Assembly (NCBI GenBank): GCA_025350285.1
Contig: JANXYE010000021.1
Span: 1 to 10,658, forward strand
Reading direction: 5' to 3'
From: Chloroflexota bacterium
GTDB taxonomy: Bacteria > Chloroflexota > Dehalococcoidia > Tepidiformales > Tepidiformaceae
Length of the DNA: 10,658 nt
The notes under the pieces are model-generated. The model had not been told where the DNA came from and made no database searches. It worked only from the letters and a program-made list of their open reading frames with translations. Numbering within the stretch: position 1 is the stretch's first letter; every line of letters begins with the position of its first letter. The position numbers were made by a program, and so were the translations under genes. Positions 1 to 6,022 of the stretch are shown piece by piece.

Positions 1-1329
1 GGTTTCTCTTTGGCCGGCCGGATTCCCGGTTCGCCCGCGGCCGTACTCCACTTACAGCGAACCGTCGGCAATGCGAGCGTCTCCCGTGCGCTCAACGCTC
101 CGACAGCGCCAGGCCCCGACGGGCGGAGGGTCGAGCGCAGCGGCCAGGCGGGCCGCCGCATCCAACGGGATCCCGCGCCCGTTGCCGCTCCCGCTGCTCC
201 GGCTGGCCCTGCTCAGCAGGGGCCAGAGGAAGACCCGAAGGCCGGTCCTGACCCGGCCTGGGCGGCGATCTCCAAGCTCATCGCGGAGCAGCTCGGTGAA
301 GACAAGATCAAGGAGTACGCGAAGTCCCTCGCCGGGAAGGGCGTCGATCTGCTCATCGCCCAGGTGAAGGATGCCGCTACCGAGAAGGACTTCATCGCCA
401 AGTCGCAGGTCGAGTTGCTGGGCACGATGCTTTCGGAACAGGCCAAGAAAGACGCGGAAACGCTGGCTTCATCCGATGCGGCCAAGGCGTTCCGCGAACG
501 GCTGCTGACGATCACGAACGAACAGCCTGGGATCGTCATCGCGGCGGCCATCGCGGCGGCCGCCGTTGCCTATTTGACGAACGTAGACGTCCCCGAGATC
601 AGCAAGAAAATCGACATCCTCAAGGGGCTGACGGGCGAGGGCAAACTGGATATCGGGAAGATTCAGCAGCTGACGGTGCAGCAGGCGAGTGCCGCGTTGA
701 AGTACTCGAGCACGCATTTCTCCGCCGGTATCTCCGGTGCATATGCGGGCGAAGGCGACAAGCAGGGCGCCTCGGGCGGGGCGAACGTGGCCTTTGGCGA
801 AAAGGAGATCCAGTTCAAAGGCTCGCTGAAGTTAAACCCGGATGGGACCGTGAAGGTCGATCTCGGGCAGGCGATCGATGTGAAGAAGTTCGGCATGGAG
901 ACGGGCGTCTCTATCCAGAGCGACAAGATGGTGGCCATCATCTCGGTGAAGGTGGGCGGCAAGGACAGCTACGTTTCGGGCAAGACGACGGTAGGGCCGG
1001 ACGGGCAAGTGTCGCTGGACCTCGGGATCAAGGCGGGCGATTGGACCGTGAGCGGCACAGCCACCGGCCTCGGTGGGGACAAGCCCGCTGGCGAGGGCTC
1101 TATCACTGGCACGAACGTCTTCGGGCTGAAGGGGCTCGACGCGAACGCAAAGATCAAGTTCGGAGCGGCGGGCTTGTCCAGCGCGAGCGGCGGCGTGACC
1201 TACGGCGCGGACACGAAGCATGGCAGGGCCTTCATCTCCTTCAAAGCGGAGACGGTGGGAGGCGAGAAGAAGGACGGACCACCGATCGGTGCGGAGGGCG
1301 TGATAGGGCTCGGGTTCACGTTTAAGTAG
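1..1329 (+). CDS. eCIS-tagged, beta-rich protein of unknown function (5' partial)
   Basis: The frame is open to the left edge, so the true start is probably upstream; the first in-window start is TTG at 10-12, used here as residue 1. Residues 13-28 contain LQRTVGNASVSRAL, followed by an IQR at 51-53. This LQR-x-x-GN-x-x-V signature is typical of proteins around eCIS loci carrying DUF4157. A Pro/Ala-rich linker (54-80) and charged helical stretch (83-170) lead to a hydrophobic Ala-rich segment (173-190). From about 235 to the C-terminal FTFK the protein is Gly-rich with alternating polar and apolar residues, as in beta-barrel or beta-solenoid folds. It includes two related units, NPDGTVKVDLG (276-286) and GPDGQVSLDLG (329-339). 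I do not recognise a family for the C-terminus. An eCIS cargo, toxin or membrane-interacting protein is an inference; no eCIS structural gene lies in the window. Confidence 0.75.
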   Translation, partial: GFSLAGRIPGSPAAVLHLQRTVGNASVSRALNAPTAPGPDGRRVERSGQAGRRIQRDPAPVAAPAAPAGPAQQGPEEDPKAGPDPAWAAISKLIAEQLGEDKIKEYAKSLAGKGVDLLIAQVKDAATEKDFIAKSQVELLGTMLSEQAKKDAETLASSDAAKAFRERLLTITNEQPGIVIAAAIAAAAVAYLTNVDVPEISKKIDILKGLTGEGKLDIGKIQQLTVQQASAALKYSSTHFSAGISGAYAGEGDKQGASGGANVAFGEKEIQFKGSLKLNPDGTVKVDLGQAIDVKKFGMETGVSIQSDKMVAIISVKVGGKDSYVSGKTTVGPDGQVSLDLGIKAGDWTVSGTATGLGGDKPAGEGSITGTNVFGLKGLDANAKIKFGAAGLSSASGGVTYGADTKHGRAFISFKAETVGGEKKDGPPIGAEGVIGLGFTFK

Positions 1330-1430
1330 CGGGTACCAGGTCGCCAAGGCGCGATGCCCGTTCCGGCAAGGCGCTCGTCCGAGCCGGCCTGAGACGCGGG
1401 GCCGCGCCACGGTCTACACTTCCGCCAATC

Positions 1431-1440
1431 CCGGAGGGAG
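1431..1440 (+). promoter_or_regulatory. Shine-Dalgarno site of the lyase gene
   Basis: The purine run CCGGAGGGAG lies just ahead of the ATG at 1445, with about six bases between GGAGGG and the start codon. It is the clearest ribosome binding site on the plus strand and fixes the start. A TACACT at 1415-1420 could be the -10 element of the operon promoter, but I see no convincing -35. Confidence 0.6.
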
Positions 1441-1444
1441 CCCC

Positions 1445-2326
1445 ATGCCTCACCGCTCGACCTTCCGCGCGAAGATGGTCCGCCCCGCCACGGAGCTGGT
1501 GGTCGCGCCTCTTGCGCTGGACCCGCTCTCGGCCGCACTCGCCGTGCGCACCGGCTTCGAAGCGGTCTATCTCGGCGGCGGCGGACTCGGCTACGCGCGG
1601 GCCGTCTCCGAGGCGCTGCTGACGACGACCGAGATGGCCGAGGCCTGCCGTCAGATCACCGAACGCGTCGATGTGGCGGTGGTCGTCGATGGCGGGGTCG
1701 GTTTCGGCGACGCGCTCCACATGGCGCGCATGGTGCGCCTGCTCGAACAGGCTGGCGCGGCGGGCGTCGAAATCGAAGACCAGGTGGCGCCGAAGCGGGC
1801 CCATCACCACAAGGGCGTCGAGCACCTTGTCACGGCCGAAGAGATGGCCGGCAAGATCCGGGCCGCCTGCGACGCACGCCGAGAGAGCCTCGTGATAATC
1901 GTGCGCTGCAACGCCTTCGCCCATGAGCCGCTGGAAGCCGCGCTCGAACGGCTGCGGCTCTACGAAGAGGCTGGCGCCGACCTGGTCATGCCGATGACCC
2001 GCGCGCCAGAGCAGGCCGCGGCCGTTTCGGCCCTGACCTCGGCGCCGCTGGCGGCGATGACCATCGGGCCGCGCCGTCCGAAGGCGGAGATGCTGGCGGC
2101 GGGTTTCGCCCTCTCTGTTGACCCCATGAGTGCCACCGTCCTCGCCTATCGCGCCATCAAGGGCGGGTATGAGGGCCTCCGCGACGGCAAGGGCTACGGG
2201 ATGGCCGCCGCCGAGGTGATGGCCATCATCCACGAGATCGGCGATACCATCCGGATCGAAGAGTTTTACGAAATCGAGGCGCGCACGACCGAACGCGCGC
2301 TCTACGCAAAGGACACCGGGCAATGA
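1445..2326 (+). CDS. isocitrate lyase/PEP mutase superfamily protein (divergent active site)
   Basis: This 293-residue protein has the length and motif order of the small members of the superfamily (methylisocitrate lyase, PEP mutase, dimethylmalate lyase, oxaloacetate decarboxylase). LGGGGLGYARA (43-53) is the N-terminal substrate loop. VVDGGVGFGD (80-89) replaces the usual D-x-D-TGYG, keeping the first Asp (82) but with Gly84 for the second, metal-associated one. EIEDQ (109-113) holds the conserved acidic pair. PKRAHHHKG (116-124) sits where lyases carry KKCGH, so the catalytic Cys is Ala119. VRCNAF (153-158) matches the conserved ARTDA region and keeps Arg154. Known family chemistry is Mg-dependent C-C or P-C bond cleavage or formation on small oxoacids. 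The missing Cys argues against methylisocitrate or isocitrate lyase. It is the first gene of a three-gene operon; its TGA overlaps the next ATG. The substrate is unknown. Confidence 0.88.
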   Translation: MPHRSTFRAKMVRPATELVVAPLALDPLSAALAVRTGFEAVYLGGGGLGYARAVSEALLTTTEMAEACRQITERVDVAVVVDGGVGFGDALHMARMVRLLEQAGAAGVEIEDQVAPKRAHHHKGVEHLVTAEEMAGKIRAACDARRESLVIIVRCNAFAHEPLEAALERLRLYEEAGADLVMPMTRAPEQAAAVSALTSAPLAAMTIGPRRPKAEMLAAGFALSVDPMSATVLAYRAIKGGYEGLRDGKGYGMAAAEVMAIIHEIGDTIRIEEFYEIEARTTERALYAKDTGQ

Positions 2327-3075
2327 TTCGAACCGAAATCGATGGCGCCATTCTCACCATTACGCTTGACCGGCCGGAGGCGATGAACGCCCTTTCGCCG
2401 GAGATGATGGCCGGGATCGAGGACGCGCTGATCGCCTACCGCGACGACCCGGAGCTGCGCTGTGCGATCATCACCGGCGCCGGCCCGCGGGCCTTCTGTG
2501 CCGGCGCCGACCTCGGGCGCATGGCGAACAGCGAGTACCGGGCGACCCGCCGCCTGGAACTCTTCAGCGGCCTCGACGTGATGAAGCCGATCGTCGGCGC
2601 GATCAATGGACACTGCCTGGCTGGTGGGCTGGGGCTTGCTTTGCTCTGCGACGTACGTATCGCGTCCGAAAACGCAACCTTCGGCTGCATGGGCACGGCG
2701 CGGGGCATCCTCCCGGGCGCCGGACAGACCGTGCGGCTGCCACAGGTCGTGGGGCTTTCGAACGCGATGTGGCTGCTCCTTTCGGCCGAACGGATCGACG
2801 CGGCCGAGGCCCACCGCATCGGACTGGTGAACCGCGTGGTCCCGCTGGTTGAGTTGCCGGATGCGGCGCGGGCCTGGGCGGAGATCCTCGCGAGCCGTGC
2901 GCCGCTAGCGGTGCGGGCGACGAAGCGGTCGGCGCTGGAGAGCCTGGCCCTGCCGCTCCCCGAGGCGCTCAAGCACGAAGGCAAGCTCGGCTCGCCGCTG
3001 ATGACGTCCGAAGACGCGAGCGAGGGTATCCGCGCCTTCAACGAAAAGCGCGCGCCCGTCTGGCGGGGGCGATAG
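2323..3075 (+). CDS. enoyl-CoA hydratase/isomerase (crotonase) family protein, lacking both catalytic Glu
   Basis: This 250-residue protein is full length for a crotonase fold. RPEAMNAL (17-24) is the N-terminal signature. AFCAGADL (57-64) and GHCLAGGLGLALLCDVRIA (96-114) form the CoA-binding and oxyanion-hole regions. The loop GILPGAGQTVRLP (128-140) aligns with TIPGAGGTQRL of rat mitochondrial hydratase. By that alignment the two catalytic glutamates of true hydratases (rat Glu144 and Glu164) are Gly124 and Trp150 here. It probably binds an acyl-CoA but need not hydrate it; isomerase, hydrolase, decarboxylase or C-C lyase activity is possible. The ATG overlaps the upstream stop by four bases (ATGA), which suggests translational coupling. 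The CoA-transferase follows after four bases, so it likely works on the CoA ester made by that enzyme. Confidence 0.92.
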   Translation: MIRTEIDGAILTITLDRPEAMNALSPEMMAGIEDALIAYRDDPELRCAIITGAGPRAFCAGADLGRMANSEYRATRRLELFSGLDVMKPIVGAINGHCLAGGLGLALLCDVRIASENATFGCMGTARGILPGAGQTVRLPQVVGLSNAMWLLLSAERIDAAEAHRIGLVNRVVPLVELPDAARAWAEILASRAPLAVRATKRSALESLALPLPEALKHEGKLGSPLMTSEDASEGIRAFNEKRAPVWRGR

Positions 3076-3079
3076 CGCC

Positions 3080-4267
3080 ATGCCCGGCCCACTCGAAGGC
3101 ATCACCATCCTCGATTTCACCTGGGCGCTTGCCGGGCCGTTCGGCACGATGGTCCTCTGCGACCTTGGCGCGGAGGTCTGGAAGGTGGAACCGGTTGGCA
3201 TGACCGAGGCAGCGCGTGGCCCCGGGCCGATGGTCGATGGTGTCAATACCTACTTCTTCAGCGTGAACCGGGGCAAACAGAGTATCCAGGTGAACCTGAA
3301 GTCCGAAGAGGGGCGCGAACTCGTGCTCTCCCTCGCCGAGAAGGCGGATGTCCTCACGGAAAACTTTTCGCCGGGGACGATGGCCTCGCTCGGGCTCGAC
3401 TACGAGACGGTTTTCGCCCGCAATCCCCGGATCATCTACGCCTCCACCTCTGGCTTCGGCCAGGACGGGCCGTACGCCGCCCGAGGCGCGGTGGACATCA
3501 TCGTCCAGGCGGTCAGTGGCATCCTGAGCATCACGGGCCACCCCGGCGGCCCTCCAGCCCGCCCCGGCTACTCGATTGGCGACATGGCTGGGGGCATGTT
3601 CACGGCTATCGGCGTCCTCTCCGCCATCGTCGAACGGGAGCGGAGCGGGGCGGGCCAGCGGATCGACGTGAGCATGCTCGATGCGCAGGTGGCCTTGCTG
3701 GAAAATGCCGTCGTCCGCCACTTCGCCACCGGCGAAGTGCCCGGGCCGATCGGCACGCGCCACCCGCTCGTCACGCCGTTCCAGGCGTTCCCGACGGCCG
3801 ACGGCCATCTCGTGGTCGCGGGCGTGAAAGACTGGGCGCTCTTCTGCGACGTGATCGAGGAGCAAGCGCTGGCGAGCGACTCGCGTTTCGCGACCAACCA
3901 GCTCCGCACGGCCAACCACGCGGAGCTCGAACCGCTCCTCGCCACCGCCTTCGCAGGCCAGACCACGGCCGAGTGGATTGACAGCCTGGAGCAGATCTGT
4001 CTGGCCGCCCCGCTGAACACGATCGCCGCGATGGCCGCCGACCCCCAGGTGCTCCACCGCCAGATGTTCGTCGATCTCCCGACGCCTCAGGGCTCGTCGC
4101 TGCGCGTGGCGGCCTCGCCGGTCAAGCTCTCGCGCACGCCCGCCGCACCGCGCGCCGGGGCGGACACTCCCGGCGGTCACACGCGCGACATCCTTGCCCG
4201 CCAGCTCAGCCTCGACGACGCCGCGCTGAGCGACCTCGCCTCGCGTGGCGTGGTCGGCGGCCCATAG
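3080..4267 (+). CDS. CaiB/BaiF class III CoA-transferase
   Basis: The 395-residue length is normal for the family. The N-terminus LEGITILDFTWALAGPF (5-21) and LGAEVWKVEP (29-38) are the typical opening, and NRGKQSIQVNLKSEEG (63-78) and YASTSGFGQDGPYA (120-133) follow in the usual order. Asp168 in YSIGDMAGG is the catalytic aspartate that forms the acyl-anhydride and CoA-thioester intermediates in formyl-CoA transferase. Such enzymes move CoA between carboxylic acids in the cytoplasm; common acceptors include carnitine, oxalate, malate, mesaconate and itaconate. The acceptor cannot be read from the sequence. The weak G-rich ribosome site inside the upstream gene and the 4-base spacing mark it as the last gene of the operon. 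Its stop is 4 bases from the stop of the convergent CDF gene. Confidence 0.95.
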   Translation: MPGPLEGITILDFTWALAGPFGTMVLCDLGAEVWKVEPVGMTEAARGPGPMVDGVNTYFFSVNRGKQSIQVNLKSEEGRELVLSLAEKADVLTENFSPGTMASLGLDYETVFARNPRIIYASTSGFGQDGPYAARGAVDIIVQAVSGILSITGHPGGPPARPGYSIGDMAGGMFTAIGVLSAIVERERSGAGQRIDVSMLDAQVALLENAVVRHFATGEVPGPIGTRHPLVTPFQAFPTADGHLVVAGVKDWALFCDVIEEQALASDSRFATNQLRTANHAELEPLLATAFAGQTTAEWIDSLEQICLAAPLNTIAAMAADPQVLHRQMFVDLPTPQGSSLRVAASPVKLSRTPAAPRAGADTPGGHTRDILARQLSLDDAALSDLASRGVVGGP

Positions 4268-4271
4268 CCCG

Positions 4272-5432
4272 TCAGTTGTGCCCGTGGTGGGATTCGACCG
4301 TTGCATGGGGGTTCTCACCGCCGTGCTCGCACGGGTCAACGTGGACGGTCGCGCTCGCGAGTTTCGGCACCGCGTGCATCATGGCGTGCCGCACTTCCTC
4401 GGCGATGTCGTGCGCCCGCGCCACGCTCAGCTCCCGATCGACCGTGACGTGTGCCTCCGCGTGGATTGAGTGGCCCACCCAGCGCGGCCGCACCAGGGAG
4501 ACGCCCACCACGCCGTGCACGCCATGAGCGGCCTGCTCGGCGGCGGCGAGTATTTCCGGGTCGATCGCATCCATCAGGCGATGCCACATCTTTAGCGCCG
4601 CCCCCCTCAGCACGAACAGGATCGCCACCGTGATGAGGAGCCCGACGATCGGGTCGGCGCGGTCGAACCCGGCCCACACGCCAGCCACCCCGGCGACGAC
4701 GGCCAGCGAAGTCAACCCGTCCGTCCTGGCGTGGTAGCCGTCGGCGACCAGTGCCGCGCTGCCGATGCGTCCGCCCACACGGATGCGGTACTGCGCGACC
4801 AGTTCATTGCCGGCGAAGCCGATGACGCCGGCGGCAGCCACCCAGCCGAGGTCGCTGACGCCTTGCGGGTCGATGAGCCGCCGAATGGACTCGTAGGCGG
4901 CGACGGCGGCGGACGCGGCGATCATCAGGACGACGAAGACGCCGGCGATGTCCTCGGCGCGGCCGTAGCCGTACGTGTATCGCCGGTTGGCCGGCCGCCG
5001 GGTGAGCGAGAATGCCAGCCAGAGGGGAATCGCCGTGAGGGCATCGCCGAAGTTGTGCACCGTATCGGCGAGCAGAGCGATGGACCCGCTGATAAGCACG
5101 ACCCAGAGCTGGAGCGCCGCCGTGACGGCCATGCCCACGAGCGAAAACTTGAGCGCCCGGATGCCCTGGGCGGAACCGGCCAGCGCGTCATCGACGCTAT
5201 CGGCCGCGTCGTGGCTGTGCGGGCGGAAGATACCGCGGATGAAGCCGCGCAACCCCGAGGTGTGGCCGTGCTCGCCGTCGTGGTTGTCCGGGCCATGGCC
5301 ATGCATGGCGTCGCCGTCGTGCGCGTGTTCGTCCTCATGGTCATGCGGCGCTGCGGTCACGACGGCCCCCATTCGAATGTAGGCCCGTCGGACTGGTGCA
5401 ACAACGGGGCAAGCGCGACGAACCGCAACCAC
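4272..5432 (-). CDS. cation diffusion facilitator, zinc-type, with His-rich tails
   Basis: This is an inner-membrane metal/proton antiporter of the CDF family. Six hydrophobic segments fall near residues 96-118, 120-142, 162-181, 196-213, 226-255 and 261-278. The transport site is H126-x3-D130 in segment 2 (VHNFGD) and H234-x3-D238 in segment 5 (YHARTD). This is the HD-HD arrangement of zinc-transporting CzcD/ZnT members, so Zn(II), perhaps with Cd or Co, is the likely substrate. The N-terminal tail has about ten His between residues 30 and 74, and the C-terminus ends SHHGHN, probably cytoplasmic metal-binding tails. A cytoplasmic regulatory domain spans about 290-368. I chose the GTG at 5432 because AGGAG precedes it by six bases. 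The ATG at 5372 is an alternative that removes 20 non-conserved basic residues. It follows the oxidoreductase gene by 45 bases on the same strand. No metal-regulator gene lies nearby. Confidence 0.94.
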   Translation of the reverse strand: MVAVRRACPVVAPVRRAYIRMGAVVTAAPHDHEDEHAHDGDAMHGHGPDNHDGEHGHTSGLRGFIRGIFRPHSHDAADSVDDALAGSAQGIRALKFSLVGMAVTAALQLWVVLISGSIALLADTVHNFGDALTAIPLWLAFSLTRRPANRRYTYGYGRAEDIAGVFVVLMIAASAAVAAYESIRRLIDPQGVSDLGWVAAAGVIGFAGNELVAQYRIRVGGRIGSAALVADGYHARTDGLTSLAVVAGVAGVWAGFDRADPIVGLLITVAILFVLRGAALKMWHRLMDAIDPEILAAAEQAAHGVHGVVGVSLVRPRWVGHSIHAEAHVTVDRELSVARAHDIAEEVRHAMMHAVPKLASATVHVDPCEHGGENPHATVESHHGHN

Positions 5433-5477
5433 GGCCCACTCCTATTTTCAGAGCGGCAGAGGGGGCGTGGGTGAGAG

Positions 5478-5918
5478 CTACACCCGCTCGATGACGACCA
5501 CCGGGATCTCCCGCGAGGTCTTCGCCTGGTAGTCGTTGTAGGCCGGCCAGACTTTCGCGACGATCGGCCAGAGACGCGGCTTCTCTTCCGCCGTGGCCGT
5601 CCGCGCGCGGGCGGCGAACCTGTCGCCAAGCACCTGCACGGTGACCTCGGGTTGAGCTGCGAGGTTCGTATACCACTTCGGGTGGTCCGGCGCTCCACCC
5701 TTGGACGCGACCACGAGGTAGCTCTCGCCATCCGTCCCGTAGATGAGCGGCTGTGTGACGTCGTTGCCAGAGCGGCGGCCAGTCGTCGTCAGGAGCAGCG
5801 TCGGGGCGCCGTTGAACATGTGGCCGTCCGCGCCGTCCGTCTCGACGTAACGCGTGAGGTGGTCCTGTACCCAGCCCGGCGCGGCCGGTGCGGGCCGGGG
5901 CTTCTCGGTCGATGCCAT
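5478..5918 (-). CDS. deazaflavin (F420)-dependent nitroreductase family protein (Ddn-like)
   Basis: The 146-residue protein fits the split beta-barrel family of Mycobacterium Ddn. Motifs in order are TLLLTTTGRRSG (40-51), YLVVASKGGAPDHPKWYTNL (67-86) and the C-terminal YNDYQAKTSREIPVV (127-141). Members bind coenzyme F420 and reduce quinones, nitro compounds or other acceptors; the natural acceptor here is unknown. The start is the ATG at 5918 because AAGGAG precedes it by seven bases. An open frame continues to 6026, but its added 36 residues do not resemble the family. It lies between the asparagine synthetase-type gene (104-base gap) and the CDF gene (45-base gap), both on the same strand. 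If F420 is used, the genome should hold fbiC and cofD-type biosynthesis genes. Confidence 0.92.
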   Translation of the reverse strand: MASTEKPRPAPAAPGWVQDHLTRYVETDGADGHMFNGAPTLLLTTTGRRSGNDVTQPLIYGTDGESYLVVASKGGAPDHPKWYTNLAAQPEVTVQVLGDRFAARARTATAEEKPRLWPIVAKVWPAYNDYQAKTSREIPVVVIERV

Positions 5919-5924
5919 GGATGA

Positions 5925-5930
5925 TCTCCT
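5925..5930 (-). promoter_or_regulatory. Shine-Dalgarno site that sets the start of the Ddn-like gene
   Basis: Reading the minus strand, AAGGAG lies about seven bases before the ATG at 5918, the strongest ribosome binding site in the window. Slightly upstream, TACATT (plus-strand 5937-5942) could be a -10 element for an independent transcript with a short leader, but no good -35 at 16-18 bases is seen. Confidence 0.65.
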
Positions 5931-6022
5931 TGCCTGAATGTATTGCTGAGTCTCAACCGCCGGCGGGACGAAGTCCAACGCACGACACTCCGATTGCCCG
6001 GCTACCGTTCCGTACCGCGCCA

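Noticed and set aside
1395..1406. CGCGGGGCCGCG palindrome downstream of the first gene as a terminator
   Set aside because: The loop would be only two bases and no T-run follows; in GC-rich DNA such palindromes are expected by chance.
1322..2323. Long minus-strand open frame opposite the lyase gene
   Set aside because: It is Arg/His/Gly-rich with no recognisable motif and mirrors a well-supported gene; high GC content produces such antisense frames.
3038..4339. 433-codon minus-strand open frame opposite the CoA-transferase
   Set aside because: Low-complexity Arg-rich translation without family signals, while the plus strand encodes a complete CaiB/BaiF protein with its catalytic Asp.
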